A stretch of DNA of 64,000 bases from positions 2,647,501-2,711,500 of the forward strand of contig CAHIKZ030002090.1 in the NCBI GenBank assembly GCA_903632075.3, given 5' to 3'. Shown piece after piece: positions 1 to 12,065 of this stretch (position 1 is the first letter of the stretch; every line of letters begins with the position of its first letter). A program made the position numbers and the translations under genes. The notes below the pieces were generated by a model. That model ran no database searches and had not been told where the DNA came from. It was given only the letters and a program-made list of their open reading frames with translations. Source of the DNA: Acanthosepion pharaonis (lineage: Eukaryota; Mollusca; Cephalopoda; Sepiida; Sepiidae).

Positions 1-217
1 TAGAAAAACAGCTAAGGCTTCTTAAACACATAAACGAGAATTTGACACTCACAGGATATACGAAAAGCAAGAAGGATACATTGAATAACCTACTTAACGA
101 GCTTGTGGCAGAATCTGGACTGTAAAAAGAGATACACATTTGATAAGAGCTGCAAAGGATAGGAAGCTGTGAAGAGCCATGATTGCCCAAGACCTAAAGG
201 GGCACGTCAGGAAACAG
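1..217 (+). pseudogene. LINE reverse transcriptase C-terminal fragment (family A)
   Basis: Decayed tail of a non-LTR retrotransposon polyprotein, cut by the window edge. Translation after frame shifts gives a C-terminal block ending in RAAKDRKL and RAMIAQDLKGH, which matches the ends of the copies at 1680-2105, 27478-28075 and 32600-33165 (ATKDKKL, then a short block before the stop). Stops and shifts interrupt it, so it makes no protein. In a complete element this part lies downstream of the reverse transcriptase domain. Assignment to an RTE- or Jockey-like clade is inference; membership of the same local family is seen directly. Confidence 0.6.
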
Positions 218-1679
<1,462 letters not shown>

Positions 1680-2105
1680 GAAGACAGAATGCGTGGTTGT
1701 CAGCAAGAGGAACTTGTAATATCAGTCCTCTTATATGGTAGTGAATGATGGACAATGTCCTCACAGATGAAGAAGAGGTAATAGAAATGAGTCTTTACAG
1801 AAGGATGCTGAGAATACCATGGACTGAACACGTGAGCAACTAGAAAATCGAAACAAAATGTACACTTATACTTAAAATCAAAAAAAAGATCGTTGAAATA
1901 TTGAGGGCGCATAAAGAAGATGGAGAACTTGATCCTCGCATGACATACTGAAAACAAGAGTGACAGAGAACATCAGGGAATAATCTACCTAAAAGTTCGT
2001 GTAAATATTTGGTAGAACAGAGATTAGGAAAGACAGCAAAAAGATAGACTTTTACTAACAGCTTCAAATGACAAGAAGCTGTGGCGTGTTTTAATCGCCC
2101 ACGTA
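1680..2105 (+). pseudogene. LINE family A C-terminal fragment
   Basis: Second copy of the family A LINE tail. Conceptual translation shows VISILLYGSEWWTMSSQMKK, then YRRMLRIPWTEHVSN, then a basic block with LILKIKKK and GELDPRM, ending near FNRPRTC. The YRRMLRIPWTEH motif is shared with 27478-28075 (YRRMIRIPCTEHES) and weakly with 32600-33165. In-frame stops and indels make it non-coding today. In intact elements this block follows the RT domain and precedes the stop codon. It abuts the deleted mariner that begins near 2112. Confidence 0.8.
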
Positions 2106-2638
2106 CTTGCAGAATGCACTTGTGGTGCAGAGTATTCGGAAGGAGTTGGATGAGTCTAATGGTGATTACGAAAATACAGTAACTCGAAAAACTCACTCTG
2201 ATCGATTTGATAACAAACTCCCGAATTTGTTGGGGAAGACCTCAGACTTAACACGGAGGCCTTCATCAAGTGCCTTGAAGAGGTTTATACAGCCCTGGGT
2301 CAAGATGGCGTATGGTGGACGCCCCTATGCTTGGCCAAAGGACATTCCACCATACCACACAATCGAAAGAACCCAGACATGTCTTTCAGACAATAGTTGC
2401 AACCACATCAACCCTTAAATTTGGCCACCTAACTCCCCAGACTGCAAACACCCTCCCTTGACTATTATGTGTTGGGCGCAGTTGAGTGAGAGACCAACAA
2501 AACTCTTTGTAACACCAAATATGAACTAAAAGCAATGATTATGACAGAATTCAACAACTTAAAAAAGGAGACCGCCCAGAAGTCATTTGGAGGCCGTAGT
2601 TGAAGCCAATGGCGATTTTATTGAATAAATTTACTCTT

Positions 2639-2985
2639 CAGAGTCGGTCTATATTTCTGAGATGAGGTATTATGTACATTATTCGGACTATCCTCATATA
2701 TATTTTCCTCATCTTTTTCGCCATATTTATCACTACGTTTCGGCCGCTGTACGCTCCGGCCTTCTTCGGGGGGTTGGAATGACGATCTGAACCCCTTATT
2801 TCGTTCACTGGGGTAGACTGTTCTAGTTCCACGTGCCATGCTTGATGGATGTCAGTTATCAGTTATCTCCTGTTAATTTCCCTCTGAAAGTTCTCCACTA
2901 TCTTGACCGGGTATTGAACTCACACTCTTTTGGTTCTGTCACTGGATCTAACCAACACCTTTATCCACTGTGCCATGTGTCCATG
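2639..2985 (-). mobile_element. tRNA-derived SINE (family 3) nested in mariner copy 1
   Basis: Insertion of 347 bp flanked by a 9-bp direct repeat TTTACTCTT (2630-2638 and 2986-2994). The uninterrupted site is seen in mariner copy 2 near 13277-13285. On the minus strand it starts with a pol III A-box-like TGGCACAGTGG and a B-box-like GTGAGTTCAATACC. The body contains GAAGAAGGCC...GGCCGAAACG (hairpin at 2738-2769), and the tail matches 44551-44634. The order head, body, tail and the target-site duplication show retrotransposition after the mariner arrived. Confidence 0.88.
2738..2769 (-). other. Hammerhead-like hairpin, degenerate
   Basis: Minus strand: CCGAAGA, one unpaired A, GGCC stem, 12-nt loop, GGCC, then GAAACG. 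This is the SINE family 3 version of a motif seen elsewhere (14464-14490, 29107-29147, 44842-44873). The expected CTG is CCG here, so catalysis is very unlikely. Confidence 0.4.
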
Positions 2986-3105
2986 TTTACTCTTTCGTAT
3001 TTCAAGATAATTTTGTGTAATTTTGGTAAATATACCTGTTAAAATGAAATGTCACTGCTATCTTCATTTTTGCCTAATTTAGACGACAATTCATCAATTA
3101 CACAC

Positions 3106-3109
<4 letters not shown>

Positions 3110-3143
<34 letters not shown>
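3110..3143. repeat. (TA)n microsatellite
   Basis: Short TA run directly at the 3' end of mariner copy 1. Confidence 0.95.
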
Positions 3144-3147
<4 letters not shown>

Positions 3148-3420
3148 TTTATTTCAAAATTTTTTTAAATTTCGCTTGAAGATGGAACAGAGCTTAGTAC
3201 TTTAATTCAATTTAATTCAAATAATTATACTGAAGTTTTCGGCTCTTGTTTTGAAACATGAGAACTCTTATATAGCGTGTTGGAATCATATTTTTAAATA
3301 AATAATTATATTTATGCTCTACTTTTTTATCGAGCACTATTTTTTAAAAATAATAATAAAAATACTAAAGAACTTTGGATTATTTACCTAACGAGTTCTT
3401 TTCCTATTTTCTATATTTTT

Positions 3421-3473
<53 letters not shown>

Positions 3474-4165
3474 TGGATTCTCTCATCGTTTTTGGCGAAT
3501 GAGAGTCAAGCAACTTAGTTCTTAGAACCAGAAGCCAGACTACCCGCACAAATCATTGGATGATAGTGGTGCAGAACCAACCACACATTTTGGAAGCGCC
3601 CAATACAGAGATCTGGTGCAGAGTATGTCACAAGATCCCCAAATGTTTCTCCATTATATATAATGAATTTATTTTTAATTACATAAGATGTAGTGAATAC
3701 TTCGTATTTAAATTAGACGTCATATTTCTATTTATTAAAAGGTGGATAGAAGTAATATAGGCTGTTTAATGGTGATTCCATTTTAATTACGAATTATCCA
3801 CTCTTATAACATTTGAAGTGATGAATAAATTTATATATATATATATATATGTGTGTGTGTATGTGTGTAACTAATTGGGTGTGTCGACAAATTGAAATCA
3901 CAAGTGTTGAATCTTCATTACTTAATATTTTATTCAGTTCAGGATTTCATCAGTTACTTTCAGCCAGTTGTTGGTGCTTGTCCCAATATGTGGACCCTAC
4001 ATTCTCCGCTGCGATGTGTGAGAGCAAGCTCTTTACTTTTTTCTCTGAGTCTGCAAAACGGATGCCGACGTGAGATTACGTATTTCTCCACAGGACAATC
4101 GAGAGTAATCCTAGATCAAATTCCTTCTGGACCCAGCTACTTTGATGGACTACAATATCTATCCT
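3144..4165. other. No gene; (TA)n at 3424-3472 and 3832-3858, small hairpin
   Basis: AT-rich DNA. A TGCTC/GAGCA hairpin at 3315-3336 follows an AATAATTATATTTATGCTC stretch that resembles sequence near 12130-12150 and 19520-19545, so it is probably an old repeat terminus. Open frames at 3560-3760 and 3849-4209 show no domain. Confidence 0.55.
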
Positions 4166-4203
4166 GGCTCAAACCATATATATATATATATATATATATA
4201 TAT
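4166..4203. repeat. (TA)n microsatellite
   Basis: Uninterrupted TA run. Confidence 0.95.
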
Positions 4204-4669
4204 CATTAAACCTTAGGAGATGCTGGTTAGATTAATCACGATCTCGTTCTAACCAGTCTTTTCTTGTGTGAACATGTGTTTGAAAACTTATGATATAATT
4301 GTGCCTAGTTATAGTACATATATATATTTACGAGTCTGTCTTCTGTAATTAGACCTCACAACACTACCAATGATCTGGCATGTTAGCTTGTTGACCATCG
4401 CCCTATGGCAAGCATTCTATATAGATATCTTATTTTTACACTCAGCAGCATATCAATGCGGCTTGAATTAAATTGTTAATGGTATGCAAGATAAGTTTAA
4501 TAATTCTTGCTCAACAGTAAACGCCCTTTGTGTATGTACATATGTTTAGTAAGGAACGCTTTTGGTTGGGTTAGCGGGTTATAATATATCAACCCTTTTT
4601 GGTTTATTTAATGTAGAAATCTGTTGTTGTTTTTTTATTATCCTTGAGCGTTTTGGTAAATATTATTTG
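4204..4669. other. No recognisable gene
   Basis: AT-rich sequence with no domain, promoter signature or repeat I can name. Confidence 0.5.
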
Positions 4670-5065
4670 ATTTTTATCAACGCGATAGTATCGTCTGGGT
4701 TTTGTCGTTTTTTTTTTTTTTTATCAACGCGAAGGTTAAAAGTTTTTATCCGCGTGAGAATACTGTCGGAGGTTGTTCGGCGTTTTTTATTTATTCACCC
4801 AAATGTATCGTCGAAGGTTGGCTTTTTTTGTGTTTTTTTATTGTTTTGTTTGTTTTTTTTGTTTTGTTTTTTATCCACTGGAATATATCGTCGGAGGTTG
4901 GTCGTTTATTTTTTTTACTTTTTTTTTTTTTTATACACGCGAATGTATCGTTGGAATTTTTTTCTTTCTTTCTTTTTTTATCCACGATAAGAGAGTATGG
5001 TCAAATGATTTATCTTGAGAGTACCTCATTTTTTTTTATATCCACGTGAGATTATCGAATTTGCC
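4670..5065 (+). repeat. Degenerate T-rich minisatellite, about 7 units
   Basis: Repeating module of a poly-T run followed by TATCCACGCGAATGTATCG, usually with TCGGAGGTTGGTCG after it. Recognisable unit starts lie near 4674, 4723, 4790, 4868, 4930, 4975 and 5033. Spacing varies because the T runs differ in length. Overlapping hydrophobic open frames (for example 4562-4990) come from the TTT and TAT codons of this repeat and are not genes. Confidence 0.75.
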
Positions 5066-5899
5066 AGGAAATTTAAATGTTCATATTTTCCCATCCTACC
5101 CAATGTTATTCGAAAGTTTCTCGTTTTTATTTCCCACTTTTTCCCAACCTGCCCGTTTATTCCTCTTTGTTTATTCGAACCTCTCTTTTATCCAATCCAT
5201 TTTCCCTCCTTTATTGTTCTAAAAACAAATTCATTTTGAGCGAATCTTTCAACAGACCCTACAATTTCTGACTTAAGATTCGATATTTACCACTCTCATT
5301 TATTAAGCAGTAACGATCAACTACACAAATAATGGCTTCTTTCATTCGATTATTTTAGATAGTTTCAGCATATTTTATCAAAGTTATTGTAAAACAAATT
5401 GCAGTCTGAAGTTATTGACCAAAACCAGAAAATCACTTTTTACTTCAATAACAAATTAATAAATTCATCAACACATAATATAACGAATGTATGATAAGTC
5501 TTTGTAGCATTTACATCTTAATAGTTCTCTTCACAATAACAGCCAGCAATCCATTGATTTTCTTTTTTTTTTTTAGTTCAGCTGGTTCAATTTCCGTCAT
5601 GGTGATTTAATGACCTGCTTAAGAGTATACTCCAATCATTAGTGAGTATCTATGTGGATGATACAGCAGTTTAGAAGTACAACTTCAGAAATTTGGAAGA
5701 CCAGAATCTATCAGTTCATCTTTCTTCTGACCTTGTCCAATCAGGAAAGGATTAGCTTGCAAAAATTCAATTCAAACAAAACCAAAAAATAACGTTTACC
5801 ACCACCGAGCAGACCCCGAACTGTCACCTATCATGATAGATTGATGTTCTCTCACTGTGGCTCCTTGCCTTGAACTTCTATTGGAATTCAAGCTCTCTC
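5066..5899. other. No recognisable gene
   Basis: AT-rich sequence. The end (5820-5899) leads into a SINE family 2 copy, and a GAATTC-containing stretch there may be a decayed head. No coding signal seen. Confidence 0.5.
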
Positions 5900-6110
5900 C
5901 AACTCCCGTCTATCCTACTTTTAGTAGGACAGACTGGGTTCTTTAGCCTTGGCAGCCAACATGTAAAGGAGAAGGAGCATTCTGAATACAAAACTGTATG
6001 GAGCCGTGGCAATGCACATATTATGCAGCTAAAGAAAGAGAACCCAGTCTGTTCTATCGAGTCTGTTCTATCGAGTCTGTCCCTGCTAAAGATAATGTGC
6101 AAATGTTAGG
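5900..6110 (+). mobile_element. SINE family 2 fragment
   Basis: Carries the family 2 core TAGGACAGACTGGGTTCT followed by AGCCTTGGCAGCCAAC and a GGAGAAGGA stretch, aligned with 23627-23690 and 62330-62385. A short 13-bp direct repeat TCTGTTCTATCGAG lies near 6050-6075. The tRNA-like head is not clear. Confidence 0.65.
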
Positions 6111-6127
6111 TACATTGTACCGCCCTA

Positions 6128-6300
6128 TAAGTATATGCCACCCCCTGCAGTAAAAAAAAGGTAAGGAGCGTAGCAGGGATCACTGAGTCAATGCGAACAA
6201 TCATTTTCTTAGAGGCATAATATGTGCTTCGCCAAGGTTACATACAGCTTAGAATTAAAAATGTTCCTTCTCCTAGACCGGTCGCCACCCAAGTCTATAG
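6128..6300 (-). mobile_element. SINE family 2 fragment, 5'-truncated
   Basis: The reverse strand reads ATAGACTTGGGTGGCGAC, GGTCTAGGAGAAGGAAC, then a tail with GCGAAGCACATATTATGCC and GTTCGCATTGACTCAGTG. The same tail closes the copy at the right edge of the window (63950-64000). It is broken at 6300 by a TTTC/TATC microsatellite. Confidence 0.75.
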
Positions 6301-6725
6301 CTTTCTTTCTTTCTGTCTATCTATCTATCGATCTATTTACCTGTCTGTCTCTTTTTCTCGTATAAGGAATAAAATTAAATGTTCATTTATCTGCCCCTAC
6401 TATGAGTTTCACAAAGATTACACGCACACGCCAGAGGTTTGAATATAAAATTCAATTTTGAAATCAACTGCCTTTCCGAAGAGATGTAATCTCCACGACA
6501 CTCATTCATTTTTCACTATTAACGGCATATCTCTCGATATCGAACGCGATAATTGCAAAAAAGCTGCTTGCCTTAAAACAGTATCTTCTAGAAATAACCC
6601 GCACGATCGTTTTGTTTGTTTTTTGGGGGTTTTTTTTGGGGGTGGCAAACATAATTGTATATATCTATTAACACATTTCCTCTCTCTCTCTCTCAATCGT
6701 TCTCTTTGTTCTCTTTGTCCCTGTC

Positions 6726-6784
<59 letters not shown>

Positions 6785-6799
6785 TATGTGTGTTTTGAA
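6301..6799. repeat. Simple repeats: TTTC/TATC at 6300-6345, CT at 6679-6694, (TA)n at 6730-6781
   Basis: Three microsatellite blocks separated by ordinary AT-rich sequence. The 189-codon frame crossing this interval contains an IYIY run and is not a gene. Confidence 0.8.
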
Positions 6800-6985
6800 T
6801 TCAAAGTGTTCCTTCACCTAGACCGGTCGCCACCCAAGTCTATAGGGCCCAGTCAGTCCTACTATTTACCCATAGCTGAGGGGAGAAATTTCGATCCGTA
6901 CTCCGTAAGTAGACGTAACGAACTCGACTGGAATTCCGATTCCTCAATCGGAGCCGTTATCCATTACTCTACTGTGTCTTCTAAG
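6800..6985 (-). mobile_element. SINE family 2 copy with tRNA-like head
   Basis: The minus strand starts at the right with ACACAGTAGAGTAATGGATA (A-box region) and GGAATTCCAGTCGAG (B-box region). It continues with TAGTAGGACTGACTGGGCC, ATAGACTTGGGTGGCGAC and GGTCTAGGTGAAGGAAC. Head and core are both present, so this is one of the more complete copies. It ends at the TA microsatellite. Confidence 0.78.
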
Positions 6986-8340
6986 CAGTCTTTGTTTATG
7001 TGCCATATCTTTTCAGGGTATCGGTGATCATGACGCTCTACAACTTCCTCCCCTTTGTAATTCTAAGCAATACTCCCTTCCTTTTTTTTCCTTTCCAATA
7101 CCAATCCTGACACCCATTTCACAATCTCGTTAGTTACGTTATTTATTGTTTTGCTCTACCGCCTTGCATTTACCGCCTTGTGTGTGTTAACTTTTCCAAG
7201 CCCTTTTTCCTTATTAGCTGTCCCTGAAATTTCATCTGTTTCTTTGTGAGTGATGTTTTGATAGTCATTTTCCTTTAAGCTCCTGTCCTGTGTTTGATGA
7301 TAAACTACAACCGACATTAAGGCCTCTGATCGGGGATTTGTGAAACGTGGAACCACCTCTTAACTGGTGTTGTTCCCAGGTTCATCGTAACCGGCGGTGT
7401 AAGCAACTGTTACAATTCCAACTATGGGCTAATAGTGACTCCCTTCCAAAACCGTGATCAAAAGACTATGAAAGTATAAAATAAATTTGTATAGTAAAAA
7501 TACCAGCATTAGTAAAACAAAAAAAAAAATTACCAAGGCACAAGAAAATTAAATTTCGTTTATTGACATGCCGTTAAACAAACAAACCAACCAACCAATC
7601 TTAAAACTCATCGCTCGCATTTTCAAATCTGCGATAAAAGCTTGTCTGAAGTCATTCTACGGTAGGCACCCACTGTGTAGAATTTTCTACATGATTTGAA
7701 GTAAGGTGATTGGTACCTTGTGTATCTAGGTGAGTGCGCAAATAAGTATGAATAAGAAGAGACGCTTCGAATACTAATAATTCACTTCCTGCTAACATTA
7801 TTCACTTTTCTTTCGCCAACGCTATTTATACGACTACAACAAAGATTATTGCTATGGTGACGTTCTAAGATATGCATTTCAACACGACTTGCTGCTTCCT
7901 CTCGAGTCCGATGATACATCTCCGCGGATAAGTAACGTCGCAGTATATAAAGGGCACCTGTGTTCATATACAAATATATTTAATCGGTGATGCGGATGGA
8001 AAGACTAATGGTGTACGAGTGGGAGCCTCAGAGGTTTTGGGGAGTGTCAAACAAAAAAAGCGAGAAATACAACCTTCAAAAAATGTGTTTCGTTTAGAGG
8101 TTAGATTCAAATGGAGAAACCTCGAGAAAAAATGTAATGAAATTAATGAAATGAAATTTAAAAAAAAAAAAAAAAAAATAGAAGCAAATGAAAAAATGGA
8201 AGGAGTGAAACATTTCCCTATAAAGGAAAATCATTTAAAATCAAGGAATAATGTGTATTAATAAACCTGATATGTGTGTGTTTATGTGCGTGTAGACATT
8301 TCTTATATAGGTGTTTGAGAGATAAACCAATAAACTTCAA
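6986..8340. other. No gene; unassigned repeats possible
   Basis: AT-rich. The stretch around 7030-7380 has local similarity in wording and order to 18000-18290 (ATGACRC..CTC, CCAAGCCCT, later GATGATAAAC or GATGAAAC), so it is probably an old dispersed repeat. A poly-A run occurs at 8160-8179. No coding evidence. Confidence 0.45.
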
Positions 8341-8360
8341 ATGCCAAAATTCTTTGGTTT

Positions 8361-8397
8361 TCTACCCATGACCCTTTATTCAAGGGTCATGGGTAGA
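8361..8397. repeat. Perfect 16-bp palindrome, 5-nt loop
   Basis: TCTACCCATGACCCTT (8361-8376) and its exact reverse complement (8382-8397) are separated by TATTC. It lies just upstream of the 25-bp array. A stem this perfect with such a short loop suggests recent origin by fold-back replication or a repeat terminus. Confidence 0.9.
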
Positions 8398-8467
8398 CAA
8401 CTAGGGGGTGCGCTTATTAAAATTTTGAAAATACGCCAGCACTTTCATTGCTTTGGTTTGTTTTGTT

Positions 8468-8840
8468 TTACGGCATATCAACCTGAATTGTTTTATGGCA
8501 TATCAACTTCAAACGTTTTACGGCATATCACCCTCAATTATCATACGGCATATCAACCCCAGATGTTTTACGGAAAATCACCCTCAATTGTTTTACGGCA
8601 TAGCAACCTCAAATGTTTTACGGCATATCACCCTCGATTGTTTTACGACATATCAACCTCAAATATTTTACGGCATATCACCCTCAATTGTTTTACGGCA
8701 TATCAACCTCAAATGTTTTACGACATGTCAACCTCAGATATTTGACGGAAAATCAACCTCAAATGTTTTACGGTATATCAACCTCAAATGTTTTACGGTA
8801 TATCAACCTCAAATGTTTTACGGTATATCAATCTCAAAGT
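8468..8840 (+). repeat. 25-bp minisatellite, about 15 units
   Basis: Consensus unit ACGGCATATCAACCTCAAAT plus GTTTT. Early units alternate AACCTCAAATG and ACCCTCAATTG, a 50-bp higher-order period; the last four units are nearly identical. Because 25 is not a multiple of 3 and the unit has no stop in any phase, all three forward frames stay open and read the same 25-residue periodic peptide (for example FYGISTSNVLRHI). Protein-coding function is not supported: no start context, no splice logic, and the frames end with the array. Confidence 0.93.
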
Positions 8841-8864
8841 GTAGAAATACATTTTATGGTGAAC

Positions 8865-9105
8865 GTACCAGCAATAAATTTTCATAGTAGAATAATTGCC
8901 AGCAATACGTTTCTGTAAAAAAAATATTACCAGCAATAAAATTTTGGAAAAATGCATTACCAGCAATAAAACTTTGTAAGGAAAAAATATTACAGCAATA
9001 CATTAAAAAAAAAAAAAGATAGTACCAGCAATACATTTTTGTTAAAGAAAATATGCCATTTTAAAAAATAATACCAGCAATAGATTTTTATTAAAGAAAT
9101 TACAA
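8865..9105 (+). repeat. Second minisatellite: CCAGCAATA module, about 7 units
   Basis: Units of roughly 30-37 bp begin with TACCAGCAATA followed by AT-rich filler with poly-A or poly-T (near 8868, 8900, 8929, 8959, 8993, 9022, 9071). It directly follows the 25-bp array, but the unit is unrelated. Confidence 0.85.
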
Positions 9106-9525
9106 ATGCTCCCATGACAATTAAATTTCAGGATTAAATGACCCATAAAAATTTGATATGACATTAAACAAATAGAACAAAGATATTATTAAACGGGTTT
9201 GACGCCATGCATGACAATCATATGAAAGTTTCGATCTGATGAGGTTATTCATGATCGTAACACGAGTTTTAGGCTAATATTTGGTTTTGTAGTAATTTGC
9301 GCTGTTGGCCGAATCTGTCTCTAATGGAGCCTATTCCATGTTCAATTTCCACATCTCCGATTCTAAATTTATTTGAAGTGTTTAATTCCAACACAATTCT
9401 TTGAAATGAGAAAAACGCTCTGACTTTTATTTGATATTCCTCTGTTTATTCGAGAGACAACAGTAGGCATTATGGGATGTAAAGAGGATTTTCGTATTTT
9501 ACTTCATTTTTAAATTTCTTTGCAG
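9106..9525. other. No recognisable gene
   Basis: The phrase GACGCCATGCATGACA at 9200-9215 recurs at 23849-23864, so part is a dispersed repeat. The rest is AT-rich with nothing assigned. Confidence 0.5.
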
Positions 9526-9619
9526 ACCATTAGACCAAATTCATTTCATTACTTATCGATTCTAGTGCTTACAACTCAAGAAAGAACAGCCCTTTCAGAA
9601 ATGATAGGGTCACTGGAAT
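9526..9619 (+). CDS. Weak exon candidate
   Basis: A good splice acceptor (pyrimidine-rich TTTCTTTGCAG) ends at 9525. The frame that follows reads TIRPNSFHYLSILVL and continues with TALSEMIGSLEY. A GTAGAG donor-like site follows at 9620; the frame itself stays open to 9756. I recognise no domain, and the frame continues into sequence with no clear character. It may be an internal exon or chance; conservation in other octopus genomes is unknown. Confidence 0.15.
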
Positions 9620-9774
9620 ATGTAGAGTTGTTTCATCTTATAGGCAACTTTAAATTAGTTCAGGGCCATTTATCCTTTCCTCATTTTTCCAAAACCCACA
9701 GAACTGTGGTTTATACAGCCACTACACTTGGCGGACGTTTGCAGACACAGATTTGAAACCGTAATTCTGAATGT

Positions 9775-9935
9775 TTAAGTATGCTCCCCGCCAGGTTTAT
9801 GCACGGATTTGAATTCAGAGTTGCCCTTCTTCTATACTGGAGAATAGATGGATACGTACCTTTTCTAAGGGTATTTGTGTTGAAATTGAATGTCCCGATC
9901 TCAGTCATAGTTCGAACTCGGTTTGCCAATTTCCT
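9775..9935 (-). mobile_element. Probable SINE family 2 fragment
   Basis: The minus strand shows a B-box-like GAGTTCGAACTATGACTGAG, then CTTAGAAAAGGTACGTATCC, matching the CTTGGGAAAGGTATGAATCC spacing of the copy at 23510-23800. The core GACAGACTGGG block is not evident. Confidence 0.4.
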
Positions 9936-10245
9936 TTACTAATCACCTAACCAATACTCCACCCGCACATTCTAGCATTGCATCACCTTAAGTAAATATA
10001 GTTTACGCGTTGATTCCTGTTATTCAAAGAACGAAAATACTTTCGATACACTTTAATCGTCACTGAAGTGATCACTTCAGTCAAAAGGCAGAGCTACATA
10101 AATAAAAGAATAACCTAATTACGAAGAAATTATTTATTTTACGTAACATACATATTATTATTCTTTGTCATTGCACTTAATCCAATCACTTTACGAATCG
10201 AATAAATCGAAAATTTCAGACCCAAATCCAGATAACTTTTACATC

Positions 10246-10256
10246 GTTTATATTTA

Positions 10257-10324
<68 letters not shown>
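10246..10324. repeat. (TA)n microsatellite
   Basis: About 80 bp, slightly impure at the left end (TATTTATATT). Confidence 0.95.
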
Positions 10325-10325
<1 letters not shown>

Positions 10326-10443
10326 TAAGATTTGGTGAATATAATTCTGGAGAAATACTCCAGATGGAGAATTACACTTCAAATGGTTATGATGAACGAG
10401 GGTGTAGGATATGAACGGAAGACAAGATGGAAAGTAGATAAGA

Positions 10444-10672
10444 TTATGGGGATAAATAAGGATTAACCCTTGATTTCAAGCGGTAGTGATCGGAGAAGTA
10501 TCCACTCAGGAGTCTGTTCCACAAAGTAGCAGTTCTTGAGAAAAGGCATTCTGATTGGATCATCTTATGTTTCATCTTATGTTTGAAACGAACAAAAATT
10601 TTAATTCTAATTTTCAAGACAAAAAGAAATCCTTCTCCATTTGAAAGACTGGCACAATACAACCTTTTGGTT
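10444..10672 (-). pseudogene. LINE C-terminal fragment
   Basis: The minus-strand frame ends in CLFSRTATLWNRLLSGYFSD and RLKSRVNPYLSP. The pattern of LWN, L, a short spacer and a C-terminal VN.YLS is typical of the last residues of LINE pol proteins, and the LINE at 24487-25770 ends similarly (SSHLWNSLP). Only about 70 residues remain and the RT domain is absent. A separate LINE 3' end lies just upstream on the same strand (10673-10760). Confidence 0.6.
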
Positions 10673-10760
10673 TTTAATCATTTCGCCCCAAGCAAACTTA
10701 TAATGCTACTAAGACACAAGGGGTTACTGGGAGTGAAAGAGAGTAAGATTTTAGAATGAA
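10673..10760 (-). mobile_element. LINE family B 3' terminus
   Basis: The reverse strand reads CCCTTGTGTCTTAGTAGCA and GGGGCGAAATGATTAAAAA. The same terminal phrase (CTTGTGTCTTAG ... CCTTGC ... GGGTGAAATGATT) closes 22850-23025, 25700-25775 and, with changes, 46370-46515. It is therefore the shared 3' end of LINE family B. Confidence 0.7.
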
Positions 10761-10859
10761 CCGGTAACCCAATCCTAAATAGGAGACAAGGGAAAAAACA
10801 TCTACTCTTGTTCATGAAGCCAGGGAGGAATATGACTTAATTCTTTAACCGGCTCTTTT

Positions 10860-11064
10860 TAAAATTTGTCATCCTAAGATAAGCTTAGTAAATATTATTG
10901 ATATTAATGAAGAGTGGTTTCCCCCTGTTTCGTTACTCTCCTCTTTGAGAGAGCTATTTCTGTTTACTGGGACTATAAAAGGACACTATACGTGAACTTT
11001 GTATTCTCAGCTGAATAAAGCTTTCTTAAAGCCTATACTTGCGTACTTTTGACATTACAAACAA
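10860..11064 (+). mobile_element. LTR-like fragment (U3/R/U5)
   Basis: TATA box TATAAAA at 10974-10980, poly(A) signal AATAAA at 11014-11019, then a short segment ending GACATTACA at about 11064. TATA box and poly(A) signal only about 40 bp apart is the usual layout of a retrotransposon LTR. No flanking gag-pol is seen, so a solo or truncated LTR is likely. The left end is not defined. Confidence 0.5.
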
Positions 11065-11860
11065 TCTCTTACGTTGAGGTTCGTTTATTCATTATCTTTA
11101 TCCTACCTAAGTAATTTATTGTAAGGGCTCGTTTCAGTCATGCACAAGATTGTAAAGATGTGTGTGTGTGTGTGTGTGTTTGAGTGTGTGTGTGTGTTTC
11201 TGTGTGTACTTGTTCTGTGAAGAAATCACAAGTAAACGTGACCGAATGTTTGAGCCAACTGGCTTTCTAAAGGGTGTTCCAATAACTTGGACCGATTTTA
11301 AATGTGAATTAAGTTTAAGCGTCTAATGATTTTTTTCTTTTTCTTTCAGATTTGGCGGACATTTGGGCGATATTATTTTTCACACATAATTGCCATGACT
11401 TAAACAACATGATCCAATAGAGAAATAAATAAATTTTTACAAATAACACTGATTTATTTACTGCTGACTTTGATCCGTCTTAATGAAACACCCTATAATT
11501 TATATCACGTCTAAACTTCATTACTCCGCTCATGGCATTTGCAGTATAAACCGCGGGCGAACAATGTAGGCGTTGAATAAGCACAAATGTACCTGAACAG
11601 AAGTTTTTAACAGAGACCACACTAAACGCCCTCGAAGTTGAGAGTTTTCAGAAATGAGTAACCGGCCATAATGGGTGTGTATGTATGTGTGGGAGGGGAC
11701 AACAATTCTTGCATGCACGTTTCATTAAATAAGATAGACAATGAATATCTCGTGACATGTTATTTTTCTTGTGTCCTTGCAATTTTCTTCTTTTTTGATG
11801 AATAAGGAATGAATGAAATACAGAAGTTACAAATCTTCGTTGGGCATACTTAACAAACGA
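11065..11860. other. No gene; GT-rich patch at 11158-11215
   Basis: AT-rich DNA with an impure (GT)n repeat. Frame 11530-11718 on the minus strand has no domain. Confidence 0.5.
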
Positions 11861-11923
<63 letters not shown>

Positions 11924-12029
11924 ATTATTTATTCGAAAATTATGACATATATATATAACATAATTATAACATATATAGCATATATATTTATAATTATTTA
12001 TTCGAAAATTCTAACATATATATATAACA

Positions 12030-12065
<36 letters not shown>

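Larger units (their letters stand above)
2112..3109 (+). mobile_element. Internally deleted mariner-like element (copy 1)
   Basis: Transposase remnant of the Tc1/mariner superfamily, interrupted by a SINE at 2639-2985. The N-terminal part reads SIRKELDESNGDYEN and KTHSDRFDNK. After a frame shift, TPEFVGE is joined directly to LRLNTEAFIKCLEE near 2238. Full-length relatives have more than a hundred residues between these points, including the first catalytic Asp; that is family knowledge. Downstream are AWPKDIPPYHT (second Asp kept), PNSPDC (third acidic position kept) and, after another shift, LDYYVLGAVE. The 3' non-coding end (2995-3109) matches 13286-13400 of copy 2. It cannot encode an active transposase, but could be mobilised in trans if its termini are intact, which I cannot confirm. 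Confidence 0.85.

Noticed and set aside
8361..8397. Pre-miRNA hairpin (also 36624-36666)
   Set aside because: Stems are too short and perfect and loops too small for typical animal pre-miRNAs; no flanking support.
8468..9105. CRISPR-like array
   Set aside because: Units are contiguous tandem repeats without unique spacers, and no cas genes occur; the genome is eukaryotic.
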